From an uncultured Desulfovibrio sp. (lineage in GTDB: Bacteria > Desulfobacterota > Desulfovibrionia > Desulfovibrionales > Desulfovibrionaceae): a stretch of DNA of 64,000 nt. Both the position numbers and the translations under genes were made by a program. Position 1 is the first letter of the stretch, and every line of letters starts with the position of its first letter. Below are positions 33,999 to 44,429 of this stretch, piece by piece. The notes beneath the pieces are model-generated. The model ran no database searches. It worked only from the letters and a program-made list of their open reading frames with translations, and was not told where the DNA came from. The stretch covers positions 124,001 through 188,000 of the forward strand of contig NZ_CALUWO010000003.1 in NCBI RefSeq assembly GCF_944324505.1, in the 5' to 3' direction.

Positions 33999-35099
33999 CT
34001 AGACGTTGAAAAGAAAGTGCATGACATCGCCGTCCTGCACCACGTAATCCTTGCCTTCCACGCGCAGCACGCCGTCGGCACGGCAGGCCGCCTCGCTTTC
34101 ATGGCTCATGTAGTCGTCATAAGAGATGACTTCCGCGCGGATAAAGCCCCGTTCAAAGTCCGTGTGGATGACGCCGGCGGCCTGCGGGGCCTTCCAGCCC
34201 GCATGGATGGTCCAGGCGCGGACTTCGTCCGGGCCGGCGGTGAAGTAGCTGCACAGTCCCAGCGTATGGTAGCCGGTGCGGATGATGCGCACCAGACCGC
34301 TTTCATTGATGCCGTAGGAGGACAGCATTTCGGCCTGTTCCTCGGCGGACAGGCCCTGAAGTTCCTCTTCCAGCTTGGCGCAGATGCGGGCAAAGCCGGC
34401 GCCGCGCTCGTCAGCCAGGGCCTGCACACGTTCCGACAGGGCATTGCCGTCGGCCACATTGTCTTCATCCACATTGGCGCAGTAGATGACCGGCTTTGCG
34501 GTGAGCAGGCCCAGTTCCTTCCAGGATTGCAGGAAGGTTTCGTTGTCCGGCAGGGCAAAGGTGGCAGCGGGCCGGCCGTCGTTGAGTGCGGCCAGCAGGC
34601 CCTGCATGAGGTCTGCGGCGGCCTTGGCATCCTTGCTGCCCTTGGCCATTTTTTGCAGTTTTTCCAGGCGCTTTTCCACACTCTGGATATCGGCCAGCAG
34701 CAGTTCCGTTTCGATGGTGTCGATGTCGCGCAGCGGGTCCACACTGCCGTCCACGTGGGTGATGTTTTCGTCCTCAAAGCAGCGCACCACTTCCACAATG
34801 GCCGCGCATTCCCGGATATTGGCAAGGAACTGGTTACCCAGACCCTCGCCCTTGCTGGCGCCGCGCACCAGACCGGCAATATCAATGAAGTCCACACTGG
34901 CATGAATGGTCTTTTTGGGCTTTGCCTTGGCGGTAAGCGCCTCCACCCGCTCGTCCGGCACGGCCACCGTGGCCTTGTTCGGCTCGATGGTGCAGAAGGG
35001 ATAGTTGGCGGCCTGGGCGTTCTGGGCCTTGGTCAGGGCATTGAACAGAGTGGACTTGCCCACGTTGGGCAGGCCGACGATACCGATGCTGAGGGCCAT
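33999..35099 (-). CDS. ychF: redox-regulated ATPase/GTPase YchF (Obg family)
   Basis: YchF is a cytoplasmic OLA1-type P-loop protein that binds ribosomes and prefers ATP to GTP. The 366-residue protein has GLPNVGKS at 8-15, the switch DIAGLVRGAS, a coiled-coil insert near 130-160, and the TGS domain with FTAGPDEVRAWTI and the C-terminal VQDGDVMHFLFNV. The ATG giving MALSIGIVG matches the family start exactly; the open frame further upstream has no support. A terminator follows. Confidence 0.95.
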   Translation of the reverse strand: MALSIGIVGLPNVGKSTLFNALTKAQNAQAANYPFCTIEPNKATVAVPDERVEALTAKAKPKKTIHASVDFIDIAGLVRGASKGEGLGNQFLANIRECAAIVEVVRCFEDENITHVDGSVDPLRDIDTIETELLLADIQSVEKRLEKLQKMAKGSKDAKAAADLMQGLLAALNDGRPAATFALPDNETFLQSWKELGLLTAKPVIYCANVDEDNVADGNALSERVQALADERGAGFARICAKLEEELQGLSAEEQAEMLSSYGINESGLVRIIRTGYHTLGLCSYFTAGPDEVRAWTIHAGWKAPQAAGVIHTDFERGFIRAEVISYDDYMSHESEAACRADGVLRVEGKDYVVQDGDVMHFLFNV

Positions 35100-35435
35100 G
35101 CGTTCTCCTTGGCGCGTATGTGGCGCGGATTTTCTGGTGGGCGCTCCGGGCGGAGGGGCGGTGTGTTCCGGGCGGGGACCGGCCTCTTGTATTCGTCTGC
35201 CACAGGCAGGAAACGGGGCGGTGGTGCTTGCGGAACAGCGGCGGAATCGCGGACGCGCCGGGCTGGTTATAGTCAATGCCGGCGCAGCTGGCAAGGGGGA
35301 CGCTCTCCGGGCAGGGCTTGGCTTGCCGGCGGAAATAGCGTAGAGAGGTAGGCTGTCCGGCATGCGTGCGGAAGCGCCGGCCCGGACCATGGCGCCGGCA
35401 CGTACCGCTGTGCCGCGCACAAGGGAGGAAGGTGT
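35100..35435. other. intergenic region between divergent ychF and ispG
   Basis: The 336-nt gap must hold both promoters. I see a TATAGT-like element with a TGG extension near 35265, but no matching -35, no clear operator and no RNA structure. The ispG ribosome-binding site (GGGAGGAAGG) closes it. Confidence 0.5.
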
Positions 35436-36509
35436 ATGATGCGGCGCAAAAGTCGTGAAATCCGGCTGGGGAGCCTGCGTGTGGGCGGCGATGCGCCCAT
35501 AATGGTGCAGAGCATGACCAATACGGATACCCGTGACGTGGATGCCACGGTGGCGCAGATAGGGCGCCTTGTGCAGCGCGGCTGCGAGGCGGTGCGGCTG
35601 GCCGTTCCCGACGAGGCCGCCGCACGGGCACTGCGCGCCATACGCGAGGCCTCGCCCGTGCCGCTCATTGCGGATATCCATTTTGACTATCGCCTGGCCA
35701 TTGCCGCCCTGGAAGCGGGCCTGGAAGGGCTGCGCATCAATCCCGGCAATATCGGCCCCCGCGAGCATGTGGACGCTGTGGTGGATGCCGCCAAGGCGCA
35801 CGGGGCAGTCATCCGGGTGGGCGTCAATTCCGGATCCGTGGAAAAGAGCCTGCTGCAAAAGTACGGCGGCCCCTGTCCGCAGGCCATGGTGGAGAGCGCG
35901 CTCAACCATGTGCGCATGCTGGAAGCCCGCGGCTTCTACGATACCAAGATTTCGCTCAAGTCGTCCTCGGTGCTGGATTCGCTGGAAGCCTATCGTCTGC
36001 TGGCCGCATCCTGTGACTACCCCCTGCACATCGGCATTACCGAGGCCGGGGGGCTCCTGCGGGGGACGGTCAAGTCAGCGGTGGGGCTGGGCATTCTGCT
36101 GCACGAAGGCATCGGCGACACGCTGCGCGTTTCCCTGACGGCGGACCCGGCGGAAGAGGTGACGGTTGCCTACGAGATTCTGCGCGCCCTGGGGCTGCGG
36201 CGGCGCGGGCCGGAGATCATTTCCTGCCCCACCTGCGGCCGCACCGAAATCGATCTTTTTGCCCTGGCCCGTGCGGTTGAGGAGCGCCTGGCCGGTTCCA
36301 CGGCCGACATCAAGGTGGCCGTCATGGGCTGTGTGGTCAATGGTCCCGGAGAGGCCCGCGAGGCGGACCTGGGACTGGCCGGCGGCCGTGACAAGGGCAT
36401 CATCTTCCGCAAGGGCAATGTCATTCGTACCGTCAGAGGGCAGGACGCCCTGCTGGCGGCTTTCATGGAAGAACTGCAACTCCTGCTCAAGGAAAAGGAA
36501 TCCGCCTGA
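35436..36509 (+). CDS. ispG: 4-hydroxy-3-methylbut-2-en-1-yl diphosphate synthase
   Basis: IspG (GcpE) converts MEcPP to HMBPP in the MEP pathway using a [4Fe-4S] cluster. The 357-residue single-barrel bacterial form has the [12 protein letters not shown] start, NPGNIG, and the iron-sulfur ligands Cys264, Cys267 and Cys299 with Glu306 (CVVNGPGE). Two adjacent ATGs follow a strong ribosome-binding site. It overlaps proS by one base (TGATG) and starts an isoprenoid-rich operon. Confidence 0.96.
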   Translation: MMRRKSREIRLGSLRVGGDAPIMVQSMTNTDTRDVDATVAQIGRLVQRGCEAVRLAVPDEAAARALRAIREASPVPLIADIHFDYRLAIAALEAGLEGLRINPGNIGPREHVDAVVDAAKAHGAVIRVGVNSGSVEKSLLQKYGGPCPQAMVESALNHVRMLEARGFYDTKISLKSSSVLDSLEAYRLLAASCDYPLHIGITEAGGLLRGTVKSAVGLGILLHEGIGDTLRVSLTADPAEEVTVAYEILRALGLRRRGPEIISCPTCGRTEIDLFALARAVEERLAGSTADIKVAVMGCVVNGPGEAREADLGLAGGRDKGIIFRKGNVIRTVRGQDALLAAFMEELQLLLKEKESA

Positions 36510-38224
36510 TGCGTTTCAGCTCCAGCTATATTCCCACCCTCAAGGAAACTCCGGCCGAGGCCGAGGTCGTCAGTCACAAGCTTCTGCTGCGCGCCGGCAT
36601 GGTGCGCAAGCTCACCTCCGGTGTGTACATCTATCTGCCGCTGGGGCTGCGGGCCATTGACAATGTGGCCCGCGTGGTGCGCGAGGAAATGAATGCCGCC
36701 GGCTTTCAGGAGCTGCTCATGCCCATGGTCATTCCCGGAGACCTGTGGAAGGAAACCGGCCGCTGGGATCATTACGGCAAGGAGCTGCTGCGCTTCAAGG
36801 ACCGCAACGACCGCGACTACTGCCTTGGCCCCACGCATGAGGAAGTGATCACCGATCTGGTGCGCGGCGAGGTGCGTTCCTACCGTCAGCTGCCCGTGCG
36901 GCTCTATCAGATCCAGAGCAAGTTCCGTGACGAGATCCGCCCCCGCTTCGGCCTCATGCGCGGTCGCGAATTTGTCATGAAGGACGGCTATTCCTTTGAC
37001 GTGGATGATGCCGGCGCCGACGCCAGCTATAAACTCATGTACGATACCTACATGCGCATTTTCAGCCGTCTGGGCCTGCGTTTCCGCGCCGTGGAGGCGG
37101 ACACCGGCTCCATCGGCGGCAATTTCTCGCATGAATTCATGGTGCTGGCCGAAACGGGCGAGGATACCATCGCCGCCTGCACGGCCTGTCAGTATGCCGC
37201 CAATGTGGAGCGGGCCGAAGTGGTCTGGAAGGGCACGCCCTGCACCGAAACCTGCGCCCCCTGCGAAACGGTGCCCACCCCCGGCGCCCACAGCGTGGAG
37301 GAAGTGAGCGCCCTGCTGGGCATAGCGCCGTCTTCCGTGGTCAAGACCATGCTCTTCACCGTGGACGGACGCCATGTGGCCGTGCTGGTGCGTGGCGACC
37401 GTGAAGTCAATGACATCAAGCTCAAGAATCTGCTCAAGGCGCAGGAAGTGCAGCTGGCCACGGCCGCCGTGGTGGAGGAGCTGACCCATGCCCCCGTGGG
37501 CTTTGCCGGTCCTGTGGGGCTGGAGGTGCCCGTCTATGCCGATCTGGAACTGCAAGGCGCCACGGATTATGTGGTGGGTGCCAATGCGGCGGATGCCCAC
37601 CTGCGCCATGTGGACCTGAAGCGCGATGCCCGGATAACGGCCTATGCCGACCTGCGGGCCATTACGGCCGAGGACTGCTGCCCGCGCTGCGGCGCTCCCA
37701 TCGAGCTGCCCAAGGGCATTGAAGTGGGCCATATCTTCAAGCTGGGCACCAAGTACAGCGATGCCATGCATGCCGTCTTCCTGGATGAAACCGGCAAGGA
37801 GCAGGTCATGATCATGGGCTGCTACGGTATCGGGGTGTCCCGTGTGGTGGCGGCGGCCATCGAACAGAACAACGACGAAAACGGCATCATCTTCCCGCCG
37901 CAGATTGCTCCCGTGCAGTGCATGGTGCTCAATCTGGATCCCGGCAAGGAAGAGGTCAGCGCCCGGGCCGATGCCCTGCACGATCTGCTGGAAGGGCAGG
38001 GCGTGACCGTGCTGCTGGATGACCGCGAGGAACGCCCCGGTGTGAAGTTCAAGGATGCGGACCTCATCGGCGCGCCCATGCAGCTGGTGGTGGGTGGCAA
38101 GGGCCTTGCCCGCGGTATTGTGGAATGCAAGGACCGTCGCACCGGCGAAAAGGGCGAGCTGCCCCTGGATACCCTGGACGAATCGCTGGCCGCCTGGATG
38201 GACGGCGTGCGCCAGGGCTGGTAG
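36509..38224 (+). CDS. proS: prolyl-tRNA synthetase (bacterial type with editing domain)
   Basis: ProRS charges tRNA-Pro. At 571 residues it has the class II core (motif 1 near 60-80, [13 protein letters not shown], motif 2 [17 protein letters not shown]) and an INS editing domain inserted at about 225-380 that hydrolyses Ala-tRNA(Pro), then motif 3 GCYGIGVSR and the anticodon-binding domain. The start [10 protein letters not shown] is typical. ispG-proS adjacency is frequent in this group. Confidence 0.96.
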   Translation: MRFSSSYIPTLKETPAEAEVVSHKLLLRAGMVRKLTSGVYIYLPLGLRAIDNVARVVREEMNAAGFQELLMPMVIPGDLWKETGRWDHYGKELLRFKDRNDRDYCLGPTHEEVITDLVRGEVRSYRQLPVRLYQIQSKFRDEIRPRFGLMRGREFVMKDGYSFDVDDAGADASYKLMYDTYMRIFSRLGLRFRAVEADTGSIGGNFSHEFMVLAETGEDTIAACTACQYAANVERAEVVWKGTPCTETCAPCETVPTPGAHSVEEVSALLGIAPSSVVKTMLFTVDGRHVAVLVRGDREVNDIKLKNLLKAQEVQLATAAVVEELTHAPVGFAGPVGLEVPVYADLELQGATDYVVGANAADAHLRHVDLKRDARITAYADLRAITAEDCCPRCGAPIELPKGIEVGHIFKLGTKYSDAMHAVFLDETGKEQVMIMGCYGIGVSRVVAAAIEQNNDENGIIFPPQIAPVQCMVLNLDPGKEEVSARADALHDLLEGQGVTVLLDDREERPGVKFKDADLIGAPMQLVVGGKGLARGIVECKDRRTGEKGELPLDTLDESLAAWMDGVRQGW

Positions 38225-38347
38225 ACCCGCATGGCCTAGCATGGCGGCATGGGGCAGGAAGGGGGGAAGCCTTTCCTGCCCGTGCCGGGCTGCCGTCCGG
38301 TGAACAGACGGTGGCTGGCACTGATCTGTGCGCGAGGGAGCAGCGGC

Positions 38348-39844
38348 ATGGCAGCGGATACCCAGGTCATACAGACTGTCCGTCAGCTGACGGACAGTCT
38401 GCGGCGGCATCTGGAGCGGCAGTTTCCCTTTGTCTGGGTGCGTGGCGAGGTCGGCAATATCAGCCGTCCGGCCTCGGGGCATCTCTACTTCACGCTCAAG
38501 GATGCGGATGCCCAGCTGCAATGTGTCTGGTTTCGCGGCAGCCAGCGCCAGCACAGCCGTTTTGACCCGCTGACAGGAGAAGTCTTTGAAACGCCGCCGC
38601 CGGCCCCCGAGGTACTGGTGCGGCAGGGGGCGGAAATTGTCTGTGCGGGGCACGTGGGCGTGTACGCCCCCCGCGGGCAGTATCAGCTGGTGGTGGAGCT
38701 GGCCCAGCCCTTCGGCCAGGGGGGGCTTGCCCTGGCCTTTGAGGAACGCAAGCGCCAGCTGGCGGCACGCGGCTATTTTGCCCAGGAGCGCAAGCGCCCC
38801 CTGCCGTGGAACCCCCGCCGGGTGGCCCTTGTCACCTCGCCTTCCGGGGCGGCCATTCACGATTTCTGGCGCATCGCCTCGCGGCGGGGCAGCGGGGCGC
38901 GGATATGTCTGTTTCCCTCGCTGGTGCAGGGGGCGGCTGCCGCGCCGTCTCTGGTGGCGGCGCTGGAAGCGGCCAATGCCCTGGCCGGGCATCCGGACGG
39001 GCCGCAGGTCATTGTGCTGGTGCGCGGGGGCGGCTCGCTGGAAGACCTGTGGGCCTTCAATGAACAGATGGTGGCCGACGCCGTGTTTCGTTCCCGTCTG
39101 CCGGTACTGGCCGGCATCGGACACGAGGTGGACGTGACGCTGGCCGATATGACGGCCGATGTGCGGGCGGCCACCCCCAGCCATGCGGCCCAGTTGCTCT
39201 GGCCGTCGCGGCAGGAGCTGATGCAGCGCCTGGACGATGTGGAACTTTCCCTGCACAGGGCACAGCGGCGATGTGTGGAACGCTGGGAGCTGCTGCATGC
39301 CCAGTACGCACGCATGCTGCGCGGCAATGGTCCGGCGCGGCAGCTCCGGCGTCTGGATGACGAGCTTTCCCGGCTTGTACAGGCACTGCGCCGGGGTGGG
39401 CAGCAATGGCTGGCCGGGCAGGAACGCGCCCGGGCCACCCTGGCCGGAGGGCTGGCAGCGCACTGGAGCGCTGCCCGTCTCATGGCGCATGAGGTGGCCC
39501 TGCGTCATGAAACGCAGCGCCTGCATGCGGCCCTGCCGCGCCTGCTTGCCGGCTGCGAACAGGCGTGGCTCTGGTACAGGCAGCGCCTGGATGCCAACGC
39601 TCTGGGCCTTGTGCGCCGGGCGGAAGAGGAGCTGGACCGCCTGACCCTGCGTCTGGCCGCCTGTGATCCCCTGCGTCCCCTGGAACGTGGCTATGCCATG
39701 ATGCAGGATGAGGCGGGCAGGGTGCTTTCCGATCTTGCCAGCGTGCATGCAGGACAGGATGTGCGCATACGCTTGCGCGATGGCTCGCTGGGGGCTACAG
39801 TCCGCTGGATACGCCCCCGCACGGACGGGAAGGAAACATCCTGA
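38348..39844 (+). CDS. xseA: exodeoxyribonuclease VII large subunit
   Basis: XseA is the catalytic subunit of ExoVII, which degrades single-stranded DNA in both directions in repair. The 498-residue protein has the N-terminal OB fold (VWVRGEVGNISRPASGHLYF), the nuclease core with RGGGSLEDLWAFN and GIGHEVDVTLADMTADVRA, and a long helical region from about 300. I chose the ATG giving MAADTQVIQ, after GGGAG, since conservation begins there. A 407-nt gap separates it from xseB. Confidence 0.94.
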   Translation: MAADTQVIQTVRQLTDSLRRHLERQFPFVWVRGEVGNISRPASGHLYFTLKDADAQLQCVWFRGSQRQHSRFDPLTGEVFETPPPAPEVLVRQGAEIVCAGHVGVYAPRGQYQLVVELAQPFGQGGLALAFEERKRQLAARGYFAQERKRPLPWNPRRVALVTSPSGAAIHDFWRIASRRGSGARICLFPSLVQGAAAAPSLVAALEAANALAGHPDGPQVIVLVRGGGSLEDLWAFNEQMVADAVFRSRLPVLAGIGHEVDVTLADMTADVRAATPSHAAQLLWPSRQELMQRLDDVELSLHRAQRRCVERWELLHAQYARMLRGNGPARQLRRLDDELSRLVQALRRGGQQWLAGQERARATLAGGLAAHWSAARLMAHEVALRHETQRLHAALPRLLAGCEQAWLWYRQRLDANALGLVRRAEEELDRLTLRLAACDPLRPLERGYAMMQDEAGRVLSDLASVHAGQDVRIRLRDGSLGATVRWIRPRTDGKETS

Positions 39845-40251
39845 TCCCTGTCCGGCCGGAGAAAAGGGCACGCTTTTTTCTGCTTTGCCCCCAACGCGAA
39901 CCGGCAGCTGACAGGCCCGTGCCGCCCGCATGCTCTGGTGGAAGAGGGCCGTGCCCTGCTGTCCGATCTCGCTGTACGAGGGGAAGTCCGCGGGCGCCGA
40001 CGGGCTGTTGCGAACCGGGAATGGCCTGCACGGGTGTTTGAACGCGGGTGCCGGCGGGAGTGTCCCGCGCGGATGGCGCTGTGCCCCAGGCCGCAGGTGC
40101 CGGAACGCGGGGTGGAGCAGGGTCTGGTCACGTAAACCAGGAACCTGCACGGCTCGTCAGCCTGCCCGGAAGGGCATGTTTCCGGCTTTCCCGGGAACAT
40201 GTCTGGCGGCCGCATCCCGAAAACGGAAACCCTAACAACCTTTGTCCAGTC
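39845..40251. other. long gap between xseA and xseB
   Basis: The 407 nt hold no recognisable coding sequence, promoter pair or terminator. Normally xseA and xseB nearly touch. The xseB ATG has no obvious ribosome-binding site at its end. Confidence 0.5.
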
Positions 40252-40512
40252 ATGAGAAATTCCCGAATCAAGGTTCCTGCCACCTTTGAAGGGCGCATGG
40301 CCCGCCTGCAGGAAATCGTGAGCGCCCTGGAAGACGGGCATCTGCCGCTGGAAAAGGGCATGGCCCTGTACCAGGAAGGTGTGGAATGTTCGCGACTGTG
40401 CCGCGAACAGCTGGAAAAGGCCCGCCACCAGCTGAGCATCTGGCAGGACGGCGAGGAAAAGCCCTTTGCTCTTAATGAAGCCGTGTCCGTTGAAGCGGAC
40501 GAGGAGGAATAA
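40252..40512 (+). CDS. xseB: exodeoxyribonuclease VII small subunit
   Basis: XseB subunits assemble as helical hairpins on the XseA tail. The 86-residue protein matches the family pattern: an N-terminal FEGRMARLQEIVSALEDG segment, LPLEKGMALYQEG, and a second helix with CREQLEKARHQLSIW, followed by an acidic tail. It ends 1 nt before the ispA ATG, the common xseB-ispA coupling. Confidence 0.92.
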   Translation: MRNSRIKVPATFEGRMARLQEIVSALEDGHLPLEKGMALYQEGVECSRLCREQLEKARHQLSIWQDGEEKPFALNEAVSVEADEEE

Positions 40513-40513
40513 T

Positions 40514-41404
40514 ATGACACCGCAGGAAATGAAAACGCTGCTCAAGGAACGCGGCTCAAAGGTTGAGGACTGGCTGGCCGGCTGCTGTGACGGCCGCGAA
40601 ATGCCGCCGCGCCTTCGGGAGTCCATGCTCTACAGCCTGCAGGCCGGGGGTAAGCGCCTTCGCCCCGTGCTGTGCATGAGCACGGCCGGCATGTGCGGCC
40701 TGGCTCCGGAAAGCGTGCTGCCCTTTGCGGCAGCCATTGAAATGGTGCATACCTATTCGCTCATTCACGATGACCTGCCGGCCATGGACGACGATGACCT
40801 GCGCCGGGGCAAGCCCTCCAACCACAAGGCCTTTGACGAAGCCACGGCCATTCTGGCCGGGGACGGTCTGCTGACCGATGCCTTCTGGTTCATGAGCGGC
40901 ATGGACATGCCGGCCGAGCGGGTGCTGGCCGCCCTGCGCGAATTTGCCTTTGCCGCCGGTTCTCCCGGCATGGTGGGCGGTCAGGAATGGGATATGATCT
41001 TTACGGGGATGGAATCCATTACCCTGGATCAGCTCCGGCTCATGCATTCCATGAAGACCGGGGCCATTCTGCGGGCGTCCTGCACCTGCGGTGCGCTACT
41101 GGCCGGGGTGGATGCCTCCCGCCTCAAGGCCATAGGGCAGTTTGGTGCGGCCCTGGGGGTGGCCTTCCAGATTGCAGACGATATTCTGGACGTGGTTTCC
41201 GATACCGCAACGCTGGGCAAGCCTGCGGGCAGTGACGCGGAACAGGGTAAGAATACCTATCCCAAGATGCTGGGCCTTGACCAGAGCCGCCAGCTGGCCC
41301 GGCAGTATGCCGATGACGCCAAGGCTGCGTTGCAGGGCTTCCACGGCCGGGAGGCGGAATTCCTGGCCGCGCTTGCTGATTACACGGTCAACCGCACGGC
41401 GTAG
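40514..41404 (+). CDS. ispA: polyprenyl (farnesyl/geranylgeranyl) diphosphate synthase
   Basis: IspA elongates DMAPP with IPP. The 296-residue protein has GGKRLRPVL, the first aspartate-rich motif DDLPAMDDDDLRRG, GQEWDM in place of the common GQ.LD, and the second motif QIADDILD. These are marks of FPP/GGPP synthases; chain length cannot be told surely. It has a GAGGAGGA ribosome-binding site inside xseB, and dxs starts 2 nt after its stop. Confidence 0.94.
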   Translation: MTPQEMKTLLKERGSKVEDWLAGCCDGREMPPRLRESMLYSLQAGGKRLRPVLCMSTAGMCGLAPESVLPFAAAIEMVHTYSLIHDDLPAMDDDDLRRGKPSNHKAFDEATAILAGDGLLTDAFWFMSGMDMPAERVLAALREFAFAAGSPGMVGGQEWDMIFTGMESITLDQLRLMHSMKTGAILRASCTCGALLAGVDASRLKAIGQFGAALGVAFQIADDILDVVSDTATLGKPAGSDAEQGKNTYPKMLGLDQSRQLARQYADDAKAALQGFHGREAEFLAALADYTVNRTA

Positions 41405-41406
41405 GT

Positions 41407-43314
41407 ATGGATACCCAGGGCGGAACGCCGCTTCTCGATACCATTGTGGATCCCGCGCAGGTGGCCGGTCTCAAGGATGAAGACCTTGTCAAACTGGCTG
41501 CGGAGCTGCGCCGGCGCATCATTGACGTGGTTTCCCGCAACGGGGGGCATCTGGCTCCCTCGCTGGGCGTGGTGGAACTGACGCTGGCCCTGCTGTCCAC
41601 CTTTGATGCGGCGCAGGACAGGATCATCTGGGATGTGGGACATCAGTCCTATGCCTACAAGCTGCTGACCGGGCGCAATGCGTCCTTTGACTCGCTGCGC
41701 AAGCTGGGCGGGCTTGCCGGATTTCCCCGCCGGAAAGAAAGCCCCTATGACCATTTTGGGGTGGGGCATTCCTCCACCTCCATTTCGGCAGCGCTGGGCA
41801 TGGCCGTGGCCCGCGACTATCTGCAACAGAAGCACCATGTGCTGGCCGTCATTGGCGACGGCTCCCTGACCGGCGGCGAGGCTTTCGAGGGCCTGAACCT
41901 GGCCGGCCACATGGGGCGGCGGCTCATTGTGGTGCTCAATGACAATGAAATATCCATTTCGCCCAATGTGGGGGCACTGTCCTGTTTCCTGAGCCGGACC
42001 CTGTCCCGGCGCTGGGTGCGGCAGATGCGCAAGGATGTGCTGGCCTTCCTGCGTTCCGTGCCTCTGGTGGGGCACAAGCTGGCCACCTATGCCATGCGCG
42101 GAGAGTGGAGCTTCAAGTCCTTCTTTACGCCGGGCATGCTCTTTGAGGCCTTCCGCTTTACCTATATCGGGCCTGTGGACGGGCATGACATCGTCTCCCT
42201 GAAGCGCCATCTCCAGATGGCCGCTGCCGTGGAGGACGGCCCCGTGCTGCTGCACGTGCGAACCCGCAAGGGCAAGGGCTACGCGCCGGCGGAAAAGGAC
42301 CCCACGCATTTTCACGGTGTGGGGCATTTCTCGCCGGAAACGGGCAAGGCGGTGCCGCCTTCCGTGCCGGCGCCCCCGTCCTATACCTCCATCTTCGGCA
42401 AGACCCTGGTGGAACTGGCCAAGGAAGATTCGCGTATCATGGCCATCACGGCAGCCATGATTGAAGGCACGGGAACGCAGCTCTTTCAGCAGCAGTTTCC
42501 CGAACGCTTCACGGATGTGGGCATCTGCGAGCAGCATGCCGTCACCTTTGCGGCCGGTATGGCCAGCCAGGGGCTGCGGCCGGTGGTGGCCATCTATTCC
42601 ACCTTCCTGCAGCGCGCCTATGACCAGATTGTGCATGATGTCTGCCTGCAACGCCTGCCCGTCACCTTCTGCATCGACAGGGCCGGCCTGGTGGGAGAAG
42701 ACGGGGCCACACATCATGGCGTTTTCGATATGGCCTATCTGCGCCATATTCCCGCCATGCGCCTGGTGATTCCGCGGGATGAAAACATGCTGCGCCATTG
42801 TCTCAAAACCGCCCTGGCCTGTGACGGGCCGTGCGCCATGCGCATTCCGCGCGGGGCAGGTGTGGGGGTGGAGCTGACGGGCACGCCCCATCTGCTGCCC
42901 CAGGGACAGGGCGAGATCCTGCGCGAAGGCCGGGATGTGGCCATCATTGCTGTGGGCAGCTGTGTGCACCCCGCACTGGCTGCCACGGAAGAACTGGCCG
43001 GAGAAGGCGTAGAATGCCTTGTTTTTGATGCCATCTGGCTCAAGCCGCTGCCGGAAGAGCAGCTGCGGGAACTGGCACAGCGCTTCTCCACCATTCTGCT
43101 GCTGGAAGAGGGCATACGGGCCGGCGGTTTCTCGTCCGCTGTGCTGGAATTCTGGAATGATGCCGGCTGCCTGCATGGGCAGCACATACGCCGCCTGGGT
43201 ATTGACGATACCTTTGTGGAACACGGCACGCAGAAGCAATTGCGTCAGCTGGTGGGCCTGGATGCCCCCCACATTGCCGCCACCGTGCGGGAGATGCTGC
43301 GGAAGACGGCCTGA
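41407..43314 (+). CDS. dxs: 1-deoxy-D-xylulose-5-phosphate synthase
   Basis: Dxs joins pyruvate and glyceraldehyde 3-phosphate to make DXP, the first MEP step, with thiamine diphosphate. The 635-residue transketolase-like protein has DVGHQSYAYKLLTGR, the TPP motif GDGSLTGGEAFEGLN ending NDNEISI, the catalytic region DVGICEQHAVTFAAGMA, and DRAGLVGEDGATHHG. It closes the ispG-to-dxs series and is followed by a bidirectional terminator. Confidence 0.97.
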   Translation: MDTQGGTPLLDTIVDPAQVAGLKDEDLVKLAAELRRRIIDVVSRNGGHLAPSLGVVELTLALLSTFDAAQDRIIWDVGHQSYAYKLLTGRNASFDSLRKLGGLAGFPRRKESPYDHFGVGHSSTSISAALGMAVARDYLQQKHHVLAVIGDGSLTGGEAFEGLNLAGHMGRRLIVVLNDNEISISPNVGALSCFLSRTLSRRWVRQMRKDVLAFLRSVPLVGHKLATYAMRGEWSFKSFFTPGMLFEAFRFTYIGPVDGHDIVSLKRHLQMAAAVEDGPVLLHVRTRKGKGYAPAEKDPTHFHGVGHFSPETGKAVPPSVPAPPSYTSIFGKTLVELAKEDSRIMAITAAMIEGTGTQLFQQQFPERFTDVGICEQHAVTFAAGMASQGLRPVVAIYSTFLQRAYDQIVHDVCLQRLPVTFCIDRAGLVGEDGATHHGVFDMAYLRHIPAMRLVIPRDENMLRHCLKTALACDGPCAMRIPRGAGVGVELTGTPHLLPQGQGEILREGRDVAIIAVGSCVHPALAATEELAGEGVECLVFDAIWLKPLPEEQLRELAQRFSTILLLEEGIRAGGFSSAVLEFWNDAGCLHGQHIRRLGIDDTFVEHGTQKQLRQLVGLDAPHIAATVREMLRKTA

Positions 43315-43332
43315 TCCTGCCCCCTTGACCGG

Positions 43333-43376
43333 TAAAAAAATGACGCCCCGCTGTCTGTGCGGGGCGTTATTTTTTG
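43333..43376. terminator. bidirectional terminator between dxs and tilS
   Basis: A perfect 9-bp stem ACGCCCCGC with a 7-nt loop is flanked by TATTTTTT on the plus side and seven A residues (T on the minus strand) on the other. Its minus-strand arm includes part of the tilS stop codon, so both convergent genes end on one hairpin. Confidence 0.88.
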
Positions 43377-44428
43377 AGGGAGTGCGGGGCTGGCCGGGGC
43401 ACGGCGGGGCGCAGGGTGACGGCGCCCTGACGGAGTACGGCTTCCAGGCCGCCGGGAAACTGAAAGCAGGTGCCTCCCCGTCCTTCCTGCCAGGCACGGT
43501 CCAGTGCCAGCAGGCGTTCCGCCCTGGGCTGGCCGCCATGCTGGCGGGACAGGTGGCGTATGGCCCGCAGGTAGCAGCGCAGGCGGACAGCCTGGGGCTG
43601 GCTGGCCAGGAGGGGGCGGGGCAGGGTGATGGCATCGTCCTGCTGGTGCCAGGGATGCAGGGCAAGGGCAGCCTCCACAGTGGCATCCCAGTAGTCGGCA
43701 TCGCAGCGGGCAAGCTGCCAGAGCTGGCCAGCTGCCTGTCCGTAGGCCGGGTTTTCCTCTTCCAGGCGCGGCAGAAGCTGGTGGCGGATACGGTTGCGCA
43801 GAAAGCGCATGTCTGCATTGGAGGCATCTTCCCGCCAGCTGACGTGCCATTCCTGAAGCAGCTGGCGCAGGCGGCGCCCGGAGAGCATGAGCAGGGGGCG
43901 CAGCAGGTGCCGCTGGTCATCCCTGGCGCTCATGCCGCCCAGGGCCGGCCAGCCGGTGCCCCGAATGAGGCGCATGAGCTGATCTTCGCAAAGGTCTTCC
44001 CGCTGGTGCCCTGTCAGTATCCACTGGCAGTTTGTGCGGCGGCGTACCTCTTCCAGCAGGGCATAGCGGGCCGTGCGGGCGGCATCCTCCGTGCCGCGCT
44101 TCTGCTGGCGGGCCAGTGCGGCAACATCGGCGTGCACACAATGGCAGGGCAGGGCAAGCCGGGTGCACAGGTGCTGCACAAAGCGCACATCATCTGCCGC
44201 ATCTGCCCGCAGGCCATGGTTGACGGTGCAGGCCGTCAGCTGCCAGCGTCGGCGTGGGGCCAGCAGGGAAAGGAGAATGGCCAGCGCCGTGGAATCGGCG
44301 CCGCCGGAAAGGGCCAGCAGCAGATGCTGACCGTCTTGGGGCGCGCCCAGCTGGCGGCAGAAGCGTTCCACCGAAAGGCAGGTGCGGGCCGCGGCAGGGG
44401 CAAGGTCTGCAAGCTGGTGCGGCAGCAT
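43367..44428 (-). CDS. tilS: tRNA(Ile)-lysidine synthetase
   Basis: TilS modifies C34 of the CAU-anticodon tRNA-Ile to lysidine so that it reads AUA. The 353-residue protein has the N-type ATP pyrophosphatase loop SGGADS at 41-46, NHGLRADA, and the conserved LTGHQREDLCEDQLMRLIRGTG and RNRIRHQLLPRLE segments. It lacks much of the C-terminal domain of E. coli TilS, as in shorter bacterial forms. One base separates it from the upstream 111-residue gene. Confidence 0.93.
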   Translation of the reverse strand: MLPHQLADLAPAAARTCLSVERFCRQLGAPQDGQHLLLALSGGADSTALAILLSLLAPRRRWQLTACTVNHGLRADAADDVRFVQHLCTRLALPCHCVHADVAALARQQKRGTEDAARTARYALLEEVRRRTNCQWILTGHQREDLCEDQLMRLIRGTGWPALGGMSARDDQRHLLRPLLMLSGRRLRQLLQEWHVSWREDASNADMRFLRNRIRHQLLPRLEEENPAYGQAAGQLWQLARCDADYWDATVEAALALHPWHQQDDAITLPRPLLASQPQAVRLRCYLRAIRHLSRQHGGQPRAERLLALDRAWQEGRGGTCFQFPGGLEAVLRQGAVTLRPAVPRPAPHSLKK

Positions 44429-44429
44429 G

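Noticed and set aside
36170..40150. 1326-codon open frame on the minus strand opposite ispG-proS-xseA
   Set aside because: It lies wholly antisense to three secure genes and its translation is rich in His/Gln/Gly with no motif, a typical shadow of high-G+C codon usage.
41380..43920. 846-codon minus-strand frame covering dxs and part of tilS
   Set aside because: Overlaps the secure dxs gene; the apparent length is due to codon bias.
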